From: Poindextera sp965277425
GTDB taxonomy: Bacteria; Pseudomonadota; Alphaproteobacteria; Caulobacterales; Caulobacteraceae
Direction of reading: 5' to 3'
DNA: 64,000 nt
Assembly: GCA_965277425.1 (NCBI GenBank)
Contig: CBDICR010000006.1
Span: 248,001-312,000, forward strand
In this document: one piece after another, positions 40,519 to 48,614 of the stretch
Numbering within the stretch: the first letter of the stretch is position 1
Layout: each line of letters starts with the position of its first letter
Made by a program: the position numbers and the translations under genes
Notes under the pieces: generated by a model
Seen by the model: only the letters and a program-made list of their open reading frames with translations
What the model was told of the DNA's origin: nothing
The model's database searches: none

Positions 40519-41715
40519 ATGGATGGCTCCGGCGCCGCGGCGATGATCAGCGAGCAGGGCTCGACGGCGGCCTATGACGGCCCGCCAGACCATCGGATCG
40601 GGGCGCGGCACGCGGTCTATCCCGACCTGACCCATGACGAGATCGAACGATTCAACTTCCTGGCCCAGGTGAACCGCCACCTGACGACCCGCGTGCTGCC
40701 GATGGTGGAAACCACCTGGGAAACCCGCATCGAGCCCCGCTTCGAGGCCGAGCACGGGCGCAAGCCGGCCGATCGATCGGAAGCCCGCAAGGCGCTCTTG
40801 GCCGATCCGGTGTTCCAGACCTGGTCAGCCCTGAAGCGTATGACCATGGAGCAACGCCAGCAGGCCGGCCGCTGGGCCTCGATCCGCCAGGCCGAGTCCC
40901 TGGCGGCCAAGGCGGAGAGCCTTTTGCGTCAAGGCCAGCTCAGCCTCGACCCCACGCTGCCGATCCCCCGCTATGTCTCGGCGGTCGATCATCATTGCAT
41001 GCCGGGCAGCTACCATGCCGAGCTGTTCCCCGGCGACGTTTCGGGTCCCGCCAACTATGACAGCGGCATCCACGTCACCGTCGGCGGACGCGGCGGCGCC
41101 TATAATGACGGCATCGGCAGCAACATGGCCGAGTGGATCAAACAGAACCTGCCCGACCTGAAGCCGCGACGGATTCTCGACCTCGGCGTCACCACCGGCC
41201 ACAATCTGCTGCCCGTCGCCCAGGCCTTCCCGGATGCGGAGGTGATCGGCGTCGATGTCGGCGCGCCGGTGTTGCGCTACGCCGCGGCCCGCGCAAGCGC
41301 CCTCGGCGTCGACAATGTGCGATTCATCCAGGCGGACGCGACCAATCTCGCCCAATTCGACGACGACGGCTTCGACTTGGTGATGACCACCATGTTCCTG
41401 CACGAACTGTCGCTGGCCTCGATGGACGCGATCTTCCGCGAGAGCTACCGCCTGCTCGCGCCCGGCGGCCTGATGCTGAACATGGAGCAGCCGGCCTATG
41501 AGGGCATGAGCGTGTTCGAGCAGACGATGCGCGACTGGGACGCCTTCTACAACAACGAGCCCTACTGGACGACTTTGCACGGGCTCAATCTCGACGACCA
41601 TTTCGCCGCCGCCGGGTTCGACCGCGAAAAGCTGGTCTATGCGCCGTTCATGGCCCCGCCGGGCGCCAGCAAATACCGCAAGATCGGTCAGGTCTTCGTC
41701 GGCGCGCGCAAGTAG
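40519..41715 (+). CDS. large SAM methyltransferase with novel N-terminal domain, copy 4
   Basis: 398-residue paralogue. The N-terminal domain has WETRIEPRFEAEHGRKP, LDPTLPIPRY and VDHHCMPGSYHAEL; motif I is ILDLGVTTGH (219-228), followed by IGVDVGAPVLRY, a RLLAPGGLML block and YNNEPY. The QQNAE block of the other copies is here QADAT. I chose the ATG at 40519 because GGAG lies 6 nt upstream; the ATG at 40507 is an alternative adding four residues. The small partner gene follows 9 nt after the stop, in reversed order relative to copies 1 and 2. Confidence 0.78.
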   Translation: MDGSGAAAMISEQGSTAAYDGPPDHRIGARHAVYPDLTHDEIERFNFLAQVNRHLTTRVLPMVETTWETRIEPRFEAEHGRKPADRSEARKALLADPVFQTWSALKRMTMEQRQQAGRWASIRQAESLAAKAESLLRQGQLSLDPTLPIPRYVSAVDHHCMPGSYHAELFPGDVSGPANYDSGIHVTVGGRGGAYNDGIGSNMAEWIKQNLPDLKPRRILDLGVTTGHNLLPVAQAFPDAEVIGVDVGAPVLRYAAARASALGVDNVRFIQADATNLAQFDDDGFDLVMTTMFLHELSLASMDAIFRESYRLLAPGGLMLNMEQPAYEGMSVFEQTMRDWDAFYNNEPYWTTLHGLNLDDHFAAAGFDREKLVYAPFMAPPGASKYRKIGQVFVGARK

Positions 41716-41724
41716 GAAGCGCCA

Positions 41725-42081
41725 ATGAGCATCGCGGCCGCCCTGCAGCACGCGTCGGACAAGCCTGCCGGCAAGCGCCCCTACTTCCTGGAGCCCGAAT
41801 CCGAGCGGATCCTGGCGATCACCATGGCGGTGGCCCAGGAACTGGCCGTGGCCCGTCAGCGGATCGACACCCTGGAGCGCATCCTGGAGGCCAAGGGCAT
41901 CGTGCCCCGGGCTGAGATCGACGCCTTCACACCCACTGAAGAGCAGTATGCGGAACGGGCCCTGTGGTCGCAGGAATTTATCAACCGCATCCTGCGCATC
42001 GTGCAGCAGGAGGGCCAGGTCGCCGAAGCCGCCGCCAAAGGCGACTTGCCGGTGCCCGAGGTCACCCGCGAGATTTCCTAG
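41725..42081 (+). CDS. small methyltransferase-partner protein, copy 3
   Basis: 118-residue member of the small family, with GKRPYFLEPESERILAI, the helix QELAVARQRIDTLERIL, EAKGIVPRAEIDAFTP and a final helix with RILRIVQQEG. AGGA precedes the ATG by about 7 nt. It is cotranscribed with methyltransferase copy 4. It has the longest C-terminal tail of the four. Its stop overlaps the convergent deacetylase-fold gene by 4 nt. Confidence 0.68.
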   Translation: MSIAAALQHASDKPAGKRPYFLEPESERILAITMAVAQELAVARQRIDTLERILEAKGIVPRAEIDAFTPTEEQYAERALWSQEFINRILRIVQQEGQVAEAAAKGDLPVPEVTREIS

Positions 42082-43010
42082 AGCGCGGGCTGAGCGCCTT
42101 TCCAGGCTTCGGCGATCTCATCCCCGCTGGCGTTCCAGAGGCCGCCTTCCGTGACGATGGCCCTCAGCGCCCGCTCCAACGCGCCGATGCGGTGCGGCTG
42201 GCCGATCACCCAGGGATGCAGCGACAGGGCCATGATCCGTCCGCCCTGGGTCGTCGCCTCGCGCGCCAGGAAGGCGAACTGATCGGCCACCTGATCGGCG
42301 AAATCGGTCTCGCTGTGCCGGAAGTCCACCAGGATCTGGCGGTCGTTGATCTCCGAGGAATGCGGCAGGGCGACCAGCGGCTTGGTTGCCGTGCGGAACA
42401 GGTAGGGCATGTCGTCGTTGATCCAGTCGCCGAACCAGGTGACGCCCTCATCGGCCAGCAGATCCGGGGTGTTGATCGACTCCGACTTGCCCGGCGAAAT
42501 CCAGCCATGCACCGGCTGGCCCGAGGCCTCGCGCAGAACCGAAAGGCTGGCGCGGATCAGTTCACGCTCCTCGTCCGCCGGCTGTCCGCCATAGTGCGGG
42601 TGGTCCATGTCGATGCCGTGGCCCACCACCTCGTCGCCGCGCTCGACCACCGTGCGCAGGAGCGAGGGATAGCGCTCGGCCACCCGGCTGTTGATCGCCC
42701 ATGACACCCGCAGGCCCAGCTTGTCGAAGAGCCGCAGCAGCCGATAGACGCCAACGCGGTTGCCGTAGTCGCGCAGCGTGTAGTGACGGAGATCTGGATA
42801 GGGCGTGACCATGCCGCCCGGCAACTTGAAGGGCTGGCCCTGCTGGTCGAGCGGGAAGAACTCCAGCGCCACGGTGATCCACAGGGCGATCTTCGCCTGG
42901 TTCGGCCATTGGACCGGCGGTCTTTGCGGCAGGATCGACCAGTCGTAACGGTCGTGGTCCATGCCGTAGCGGCGCATGGGATAATCGAGGTAGCTCGGAT
43001 CGAGGGCCAT
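42078..43010 (-). CDS. polysaccharide-deacetylase-fold hydrolase 2 (imidase/allantoinase-like)
   Basis: 310-residue cytosolic NodB-fold protein. It shows WITVALEFFPLDQQG, the RDYGNRVGVYRLL helix, EVVGHGIDMDHPHYG with metal-site histidines, GWISPGKSES and SLHPWVIGQPHR. As in PuuE-type allantoinases, the first motif lacks the Asp-Asp pair of chitin/xylan deacetylases. It is translationally coupled (ATGA at 43010) to its paralogue upstream. Two such proteins in a row may make a hetero-oligomer or act on two ring types. It is the last gene of the 46621-to-42078 operon. Confidence 0.8.
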   Translation of the reverse strand: MALDPSYLDYPMRRYGMDHDRYDWSILPQRPPVQWPNQAKIALWITVALEFFPLDQQGQPFKLPGGMVTPYPDLRHYTLRDYGNRVGVYRLLRLFDKLGLRVSWAINSRVAERYPSLLRTVVERGDEVVGHGIDMDHPHYGGQPADEERELIRASLSVLREASGQPVHGWISPGKSESINTPDLLADEGVTWFGDWINDDMPYLFRTATKPLVALPHSSEINDRQILVDFRHSETDFADQVADQFAFLAREATTQGGRIMALSLHPWVIGQPHRIGALERALRAIVTEGGLWNASGDEIAEAWKGAQPAL

Positions 43011-43924
43011 CAGCGCACCTTGCCCCGCGCGGCGATATCGGCCGTCGCTGCGTCGTAATAGTGATCGATGAAATGCTCGGCGATCTCCCGCCCGGTGGCC
43101 CGCCACACGCCCTCGTGGCCGGTGATATAGGCCAGCGCCTCCTCGAACGGCTCCAGCCGGTAGGGCTGGCCGATCAGATAGCCGTGCAGCGGAATGCACA
43201 TCACCGTGCCGGACTCGTCCGCCTCCTCGTAGAGGCGATCGAAGTTGGCCTTGAGGATTTCGACGTAGCGGCGCGGGCTGATGTTCTGGACGTTGAAGGT
43301 GATCGAGTCGTTCATTTCCAGCGAATAGGGCACCGAGACGAAGGGTCCGGTCTTGGTCAGCACCGGCGTCGGCTGATCGTCGTGGAACAGGTCGCAGGTA
43401 TATTTCAGCCCGTATTCCGCCAGCAGATCCATGGTCCGCTCGGTGTGGGTCAGAGCCGGCGCCAGCCAGCCGGCTATGGTCTGGCCGGTGGCCGCTTTCA
43501 CGGTGGCGATGGAGTCCTCGATGATCGCCCGTTCCTGGGCTTCGTCCATGCCGTAGCAGTAACGGGTATTGTAGATGCCGTGGCTGAAGAACTCCCAGTT
43601 CCGCTCCGCGCAGGCCTTGATGATCTCGGGATGGTGATCGCACAGGGCGACGGACAGCGAAATCGAGCCCCGCAGCCCATATTTGTCCATCAGATCCATC
43701 ATCCGCCAATGTCCGATCCGGTTGCCATAGTCGCGGTAGGAATAGCCGGCGACGTCGGGGACCGGCCGCGGCCAGGCCTTGCGGCTGGGATTCACCGGCG
43801 GGGCCAGCTCATAGAATTCGATATTGGGCGCCACCCAGAAGGCCAGCTTCTTGCCGCCCGGCCAGACGATCTTGGGACGGTCCTTGTAGGGCCAGTAGTC
43901 ATAGAGACCAGGATCGGGTTTCAC
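43010..43924 (-). CDS. polysaccharide-deacetylase-fold hydrolase 3 (imidase/allantoinase-like)
   Basis: 304-residue paralogue of the preceding protein. It has WVAPNIEFYELAPP, YRDYGNRIGHWRMMDLM, LCDHHPEII, EFFSHGIYNTRY, GWLAPALTHT and PLHGYLIGQPYR. The GTG start at 43924 overlaps the lyase stop (GTGA). Its neighbours are a PEP-mutase-fold lyase and LeuD/LeuC-like subunits, which supports a pathway from a ring amide to a hydroxy-diacid and its cleavage (inference). There is no signal peptide, so it is not a cell-wall enzyme. Confidence 0.8.
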   Translation of the reverse strand: MKPDPGLYDYWPYKDRPKIVWPGGKKLAFWVAPNIEFYELAPPVNPSRKAWPRPVPDVAGYSYRDYGNRIGHWRMMDLMDKYGLRGSISLSVALCDHHPEIIKACAERNWEFFSHGIYNTRYCYGMDEAQERAIIEDSIATVKAATGQTIAGWLAPALTHTERTMDLLAEYGLKYTCDLFHDDQPTPVLTKTGPFVSVPYSLEMNDSITFNVQNISPRRYVEILKANFDRLYEEADESGTVMCIPLHGYLIGQPYRLEPFEEALAYITGHEGVWRATGREIAEHFIDHYYDAATADIAARGKVR

Positions 43925-44847
43925 AGCGTTACGCGCCTTTCCTTCAGGCCCAAGCCGGCGCCGGCCAGGTCTTCGTCATAGCGGCGACCGGCCGCCAGGA
44001 TGTCTTCGGTCCCCAGCACCGCGTTCAGGCCCGCCAAATCCAACATGCGGTCCGACCAGCCCGCGCTGGTGCGATCGGTTTTCAGGTCGGCCAGGAAGCG
44101 CTCCAGGGTCCAGACCAGCACCCGGGCTATGGCGCCGGGAAAGATCGCCAGGCGGTAGCCCAGGGCGGCCAGGGCGTCGACGTCGAGGACGGGCGTCGCG
44201 CCGCCCTCGACCATATTCGCCAGCAAGGGAACGCGGGCCGCGAAGGTCGAGCAGATGACACCCATCTCCTCCAGCGAGCGGGGCGCCTCGATGAACAGCA
44301 TGTCGGCCCCAGCCTCCAGGTAGGCCTCCGCCCGGGCCAGGGCGGCCTCGAAGCCCTCGACGGCGATGGCGTCGGTGCGGGCGATGATGAGGGTCGCGGG
44401 GTCGCGGCGGGCGTCGAGGGCCGCGCGGATCTTGCCGGCCATCTCGCCGGTGGAGACCAGCGTCTTGCCGGCCAGATGGCCGCATCGCTTGGGCAGGTCT
44501 TGGTCCTCGAACTGCAGGGCCGAGGCGCCGGCCCGTTCGAAGGTGGTCACCGTGCGTTGCACGTTGAGGGCGTTGCCGAAGCCGGTGTCCGCATCGACGA
44601 TCAGCGGCATGTCCGGACAGCGGTCGCGGATAAGGGCGACGATCTCGGCCACCTCATGGGCGGAGACCAGGCCGATATCGGGCCGCCCAAGCCGGCTGTA
44701 GGCGATGGAGCCGCCGGAGAGATAGGCCGCCTCGAACCCCTGGCGCTCGATCAGCGAGGCGGTCAGGGCGTCGTAGCAGCCGGGGGCCAGCACCGCCTGG
44801 TCGGTTCGAGCCAGGGCGGCGCGAAGCGCCTGCGCGGGATTGGTCAT
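43921..44847 (-). CDS. isocitrate lyase/PEP mutase family lyase 2
   Basis: 308-residue alpha/beta-barrel lyase. Metal and catalytic residues are visible: VDADTGFGN (Asp85, Asp87), FEDQ (Glu114) and PKRCGH with Cys122, then IIARTDA. This is the pattern of 2-methylisocitrate and 2,3-dimethylmalate lyases, which yield pyruvate or succinate-type products from malate-type acids. The gene sits directly behind LeuD- and LeuC-like genes with ATGA-type overlaps. That order recalls the dimethylmaleate hydratase plus dimethylmalate lyase pair of nicotinate fermentation. Confidence 0.87.
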   Translation of the reverse strand: MTNPAQALRAALARTDQAVLAPGCYDALTASLIERQGFEAAYLSGGSIAYSRLGRPDIGLVSAHEVAEIVALIRDRCPDMPLIVDADTGFGNALNVQRTVTTFERAGASALQFEDQDLPKRCGHLAGKTLVSTGEMAGKIRAALDARRDPATLIIARTDAIAVEGFEAALARAEAYLEAGADMLFIEAPRSLEEMGVICSTFAARVPLLANMVEGGATPVLDVDALAALGYRLAIFPGAIARVLVWTLERFLADLKTDRTSAGWSDRMLDLAGLNAVLGTEDILAAGRRYDEDLAGAGLGLKERRVTL

Positions 44848-45356
44848 TGGCGCTTCTCACTGGCCAGTCTGGCCTTCAGGTGTGGAATCAGTCCGCCGTC
44901 GAGGATCATCTGCAGCAGGTGCTGCGGGATCGGATCGACGGCGTAGACCGTGGCCGTGGTCAGGTTTCGCACCTCCCCGCGCGCCAGATGCACTTCGAGC
45001 CGGTCGCCGGGGGCGATCTCGCCGGCCTGCGGAAAGAACAGCGCCGGCAGGCCGAGATTGACGGCGTTGCGATAGAAGATGCGGGCAAAGCTCTTGGCGA
45101 GGATCGCGCCGACGCCCAGCACCTTCAGCGCCTGGGGCGCCTGTTCGCGGCTGGATCCGAGGCCGAAATTGGCCCCGCCGACCACCATGTCGCCGGCCTG
45201 TACGCCGCCAGCGAAACTGGGGTCGATGCTTTCCAGGCAATGCAGCGCCGCCTCCTCAATCGGCCGCTTCATATAAACGCCAGGGGCCAGGACATCGGTG
45301 TCGATGTTGTCGCCGAAGGTCCAGGCCCGGCCGGTGATGGTGTCGATGTCGCTCAT
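44844..45356 (-). CDS. aconitase-family hydro-lyase small subunit (LeuD-type), set 2
   Basis: 170-residue short-form swivel subunit, with GDNIDTDVLAPGVYMKR and GGANFGLGSSREQAPQAL. The lengths of 170 and 422 residues for the two subunits match the archaeal/homoaconitase-like and dimethylmaleate hydratase (DmdB/DmdA) group rather than the 206+468 biosynthetic-type form of sets 1 and 3. The start overlaps the large-subunit stop (ATGA at 45353-45356) and its stop overlaps the lyase start. It surely pairs with the 45353 protein. Confidence 0.88.
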   Translation of the reverse strand: MSDIDTITGRAWTFGDNIDTDVLAPGVYMKRPIEEAALHCLESIDPSFAGGVQAGDMVVGGANFGLGSSREQAPQALKVLGVGAILAKSFARIFYRNAVNLGLPALFFPQAGEIAPGDRLEVHLARGEVRNLTTATVYAVDPIPQHLLQMILDGGLIPHLKARLASEKRQ

Positions 45357-46621
45357 GCCAGATAGGGGCGTGGATCGCAGATCCGGCCCTCGATGGCGCT
45401 GGCCGCCACCGTGTAGGGCGAGGCCAGATAGACCTCGGAGTCCTGATGCCCCATTCGTCCCCTGAAGTTGCGGTTCGTGGAGGAAATGCACACCTCGCCT
45501 TCGGCCAGGATGCCAGCGCCATAGGCCGCGCAGGCGCCGCAGCCGGAGGGCAGCAGGATGGCGCCGGCCTCGGTCAGGGCGGCCAGGGTCCCGTCCTCGG
45601 CCGCCTTGCGCATGGTCGCGGCCGAGGCCGGCGCCACCAGCAGCCGGGTGGTCGCGGCCACCTTGCGTCCTCGAAGGACCTGCGCCGCCATGTGCAGATC
45701 GTCGAGCTTCGCCCCGACGCAGGCGCCGATGTAGGCCTGGTCGATCGGACGGGCGCCCGCGGCCTCGACCGGTCCGGCATTGGACGGTGCGTTGGGCCGC
45801 GCCACCCAGGGCGTCAGTGTCGAGGCGTCGAAAGCGTAACGGGCTTCGTAGTCCGCGTCGGGATCGGACCGCCACAGGGCGATGGCCGCATCATCGACCT
45901 CGCCTCCCCCCGCCCGGATCGCGGCCAGGGTAACCTGGTCGGGGGCGATCACACCGGTTTCCGCGCCCAGTTCCGCCGCCATATTGGTCAGCACCAGGCG
46001 CTCTTGCATCGACATCGCCGTCACCGCCGAGCCGCCGAATTCCACCACCTTGAAGGCGTTCTGCATCCCGAGTTGGGCGCAGAGGAACAGCATGACGTCC
46101 TTGGCGACCACGCCCTCGGGCAAGGCGCCGGACCAGTCCACCCGCAGGGTTTCTGGCACGCGGGTCCAGATCTCGCCGGTGATCATCACACCGGTCATCT
46201 CCGTGGAGCCGAAGCCGGCCATGTAGCAGCCGAAGGCGCCGCCGGTGGTGGAGTGGCTGTCGCCGCCGGTGCAGAACATGCCGGGCTTCAAGTGGCCGCC
46301 CTCGGCCAGGACGATGTGGCAGATACCCTGCATGTCGTAGAAGGCGTCCACCTTCTGCTCGCGCACCCATTCGCGGGTGATCTTCTGGATCGCCGCCGAC
46401 TCCAGATCGAACGCTGGCGCATAGTGATCGGTGACCACCACCACCTTCGAGGGATCCCAGACCTTGGCGCCCAGTTCGCGCATGCGCGGCCCGACCTGCC
46501 GGGGCCCCGAGCTGTCGTGGAACATGGCCAGATCGACCTTGCAGACGACGATCTCGCCTGGAGCCACCATCGGGCGACCGCAGGCTCGGGCGATGATCTT
46601 CTCGACCAGGGTGCTACCCAT
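45353..46621 (-). CDS. aconitase-family hydro-lyase large subunit (LeuC-type), set 2
   Basis: 422-residue large subunit. Fe-S cysteines are Cys301 (GACVGAKLDD), Cys361 and Cys364 (SGCGACAAYG). GDSHSTTGGAFGCYMAG and the C-terminal STNRNFRGRMG are intact. It belongs to the short LeuC group that includes dimethylmaleate hydratase and methanogen homoaconitase; the exact diacid is undetermined. It is the first gene of a five-gene overlapping operon ending at 42078. A palindrome, ATAAGGT-N10-ACCTTAT, at 46748-46771 lies about 127 nt upstream of its start and could be its operator. Confidence 0.88.
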   Translation of the reverse strand: MGSTLVEKIIARACGRPMVAPGEIVVCKVDLAMFHDSSGPRQVGPRMRELGAKVWDPSKVVVVTDHYAPAFDLESAAIQKITREWVREQKVDAFYDMQGICHIVLAEGGHLKPGMFCTGGDSHSTTGGAFGCYMAGFGSTEMTGVMITGEIWTRVPETLRVDWSGALPEGVVAKDVMLFLCAQLGMQNAFKVVEFGGSAVTAMSMQERLVLTNMAAELGAETGVIAPDQVTLAAIRAGGGEVDDAAIALWRSDPDADYEARYAFDASTLTPWVARPNAPSNAGPVEAAGARPIDQAYIGACVGAKLDDLHMAAQVLRGRKVAATTRLLVAPASAATMRKAAEDGTLAALTEAGAILLPSGCGACAAYGAGILAEGEVCISSTNRNFRGRMGHQDSEVYLASPYTVAASAIEGRICDPRPYLA

Positions 46622-46747
46622 GTGGCGCCGCGTTCGCCACGCCCGCTCGCCGCGCTGTCATCGGTTCTCCCCACCCTCCAGGCTCGCTGATGTCCGGTGA
46701 TCGCGCCCTCGGTGAGAGGACCGCGTCCAGGCCCAGCTTAGGCGTCC

Positions 46748-46771
46748 ATAAGGTATACATCTAGACCTTAT
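46748..46771. promoter_or_regulatory. inverted repeat ATAAGGT-N10-ACCTTAT
   Basis: Perfect 7-base arms with a 10-base AT-rich spacer. It overlaps the last codons of the small partner copy 4 gene and lies upstream of the set 2 hydro-lyase operon. It is a candidate operator or a weak bidirectional terminator. Confidence 0.4.
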
Positions 46772-47070
46772 TTGGGCGCGGCGACCGCGCTCAGGGGGCC
46801 CAGGATCTTGCGGATGAAGCGGCCGCGGGCGAGGCGGAGCGCCTCATCCTCATCCGGCGAAAACTGAAACTCGGCCAGTTCATCGCCAGGAACCGCGCCG
46901 CTTCGCGAGGCCAGCGCCTCGAACGCCGCAACCCGCTCGGTCAACACCCAGAGCTCCTCAGCCAGCATCAGCACCGTAGAGGTCAGGCGATCGACCGCAG
47001 GGTCGGGAAAGAAACTTTGCGGGGCGCTGTCCGCCACCGCCGTGGTCGCATTGCTCGTGGGTCCGTTCAC
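46768..47070 (-). CDS. small methyltransferase-partner protein, copy 4 (orphan)
   Basis: 100-residue member of the small family, the most divergent. It has SFFPDPAVDRLTSTVLMLAE, a helix ELWVLTERVAAFEAL and a basic end FIRKILGPL. It has no large methyltransferase beside it; the nearest without a partner is copy 3 at 36930. It lies upstream of the LeuC-type operon on the same strand. Its 5' side is a low-GC region of about 340 bp. Confidence 0.6.
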   Translation of the reverse strand: MNGPTSNATTAVADSAPQSFFPDPAVDRLTSTVLMLAEELWVLTERVAAFEALASRSGAVPGDELAEFQFSPDEDEALRLARGRFIRKILGPLSAVAAPK

Positions 47071-47407
47071 ATCGACATCCTCGCACAGCCCAGCCTTCAG
47101 CTAAGGCGCTAACACTGCCTTTGGACTATGAAAATCCAAACTATACCTAATGTCAACGCACCCCGTCGGGGCACAGAATTGGATTCTATACGGAAACATC
47201 AATTACATATACTTTCGTTTGGTTCAGAATGTCTGTTATTTAGGCTAATATTTCTAGCCTACGGAGCGTCTAAGCATAAATATGTCATACATCTAATACA
47301 AGGTTGACGCGACGAGGTCTTCGCGATAGGGCTCAATCGACCCTCGCAGCTCGGACAGGCGACACGCGGCGCGGTCTGTGAGCGGGTTCGTTCGAAAGGA
47401 TTTGCGC
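47071..47407. other. 337-bp low-GC intergenic region with hairpins
   Basis: No gene seen. It is markedly AT-rich against very GC-rich flanks. Two inverted repeats stand out: TTTGGA/TCCAAA at 47120-47140 and TAGGCTA/TAGCCTA at 47241-47261 (7-bp arms, 7-nt loop). It contains the promoters of both flanking genes; a small RNA is possible but not shown. Confidence 0.45.
47241..47261. repeat. inverted repeat TAGGCTA-N7-TAGCCTA
   Basis: Perfect 7-base arms in the low-GC gap between the divergent genes at 47070 and 47408. It may be a hairpin in an untranslated leader or an operator. Confidence 0.4.
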
Positions 47408-47722
47408 ATGACCTACATGGTTGTTCTCTTCAGCTTGAAGGCCGGCGCGGCGCCCGACGCCTACGAGGCCTGGGCCCGCTCGACCGACATCCCCACCGTG
47501 CGCGCTTTGAAGTCCAACGCCGGCTTCGACGTCTACAAGACCCTGTCGGTCCGCGGATCCGACAAGACCCCGCCCTACCAATATGTCGAGCTGATTTCGA
47601 TCGCCGACATGGACCAGTTCGGCGCCGACGTATCGACGGACACCATGAAGAAGGTCGCCGGCGAATTTCGCGAGTTCGCGGACGGCCCGATGTTCATCGT
47701 CGCCGAAAAGATCGAGCCCTGA
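47408..47722 (+). CDS. RedY/HapK-like protein
   Basis: 104-residue alpha-beta protein. MTYMVVLFSLKAGAAPDAYE, then WARSTDIPTVRALKS, PPYQYVELISIADMDQF and FREFADGPMFIVAE match the RedY-like family named after prodiginine gene clusters (HapK in Hahella). Ferredoxin-like proteins of this kind bind small hydrophobic or heteroaromatic ligands. AAAGGA lies 7 nt before the ATG. It opens a plus-strand operon with an SDR and HyuA/HyuB. A link to pyrrole-type substrates is a guess from the family name only. Confidence 0.75.
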   Translation: MTYMVVLFSLKAGAAPDAYEAWARSTDIPTVRALKSNAGFDVYKTLSVRGSDKTPPYQYVELISIADMDQFGADVSTDTMKKVAGEFREFADGPMFIVAEKIEP

Positions 47723-47724
47723 GC

Positions 47725-48567
47725 GTGGTCCGCTATCCCGAGCTGGCGGGCAAGGTCGCGGTCGTCACCGGCGCGGGCCGCGTTCACGGCCTGGGGGCCG
47801 CCATGGCCCGCCGCCTGGCCGAGGAGGGATGCAAGGTCCTGATCCACGACCTGGGCGCAACGTCCGGTGAGATCGCGCCCGAACACGGGGTCGGCCAGGC
47901 AGCGGAACTGGAGCAGGTCGCCGAACAGATCCGCTCGGCGGGCGCCGAATGCGCCACCTTCACAGGCGACATGATGGTCGAGGACGATGTCCGCCGCATG
48001 ATCGCCGCCGCGGTCGAGACCTACGGCCGCCTCGACATCCTGATCAACAACGCCGGCATCGGCTACCTCGTCGGTCCGATCGTCGAAATGACCCAGGAAA
48101 AGTGGGACGCCGTGCTGGGCGTCAACCTGCGTGGCTGCTTCTTCGCCATGAAATACGCCGCGGCCCAGATGATCGCTCAGGGCCAGGGCGGCCGCATCGT
48201 CTCCATCGCCTCCCAGGCCGGCAAGTCGGGAACCAGCCTGATGAGCGCCTATTCGGCCTCCAAGCACGGGCTGATCGGGCTGACCCGATCCGCGGCTCTG
48301 GAACTGGGCAAGGACGGGATCACCGTCAACGCGATCTGCCCCAATCACGTGCCCACCGACCTCGGAAACTGGCAACGGGAGAACATCTCGCGCCAACGCG
48401 GGGTGACCATGGACCAGTATTGGGAGCGGTTCCGCCTGCGCGTGCCCCTGGGCCGCCCCGGCGCGGTGGAAGACACGGCCAATGCCTGCGCCTTTCTGTG
48501 TTCGGACCAGGCTCAATACATCACCGCCGAAGCGATGAACGTCTCTGGCGGCGAGGAATACCACTAA
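47725..48567 (+). CDS. short-chain dehydrogenase/reductase, complete active site
   Basis: 280-residue SDR. The N-terminal VVTGAGRVHGLGAAMARRL has an insertion in the cofactor loop; NNAGIGY, Tyr176 and Lys180 (YSASK) and the C-terminal AEAMNVSGGEEYH are intact. The GTG at 47725 follows the RedY-like stop by 2 nt. It is a likely NAD(P)-dependent alcohol or ring dehydrogenase in the pathway served by HyuA/HyuB. In contrast to the SDR at 33030, all catalytic residues are present. Confidence 0.87.
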   Translation: MVRYPELAGKVAVVTGAGRVHGLGAAMARRLAEEGCKVLIHDLGATSGEIAPEHGVGQAAELEQVAEQIRSAGAECATFTGDMMVEDDVRRMIAAAVETYGRLDILINNAGIGYLVGPIVEMTQEKWDAVLGVNLRGCFFAMKYAAAQMIAQGQGGRIVSIASQAGKSGTSLMSAYSASKHGLIGLTRSAALELGKDGITVNAICPNHVPTDLGNWQRENISRQRGVTMDQYWERFRLRVPLGRPGAVEDTANACAFLCSDQAQYITAEAMNVSGGEEYH

Positions 48568-48614
48568 CCGATCGGGGGACGGGCCCCGCGTTCGTGTCGA
48601 AAGAGGGGTTGCCG

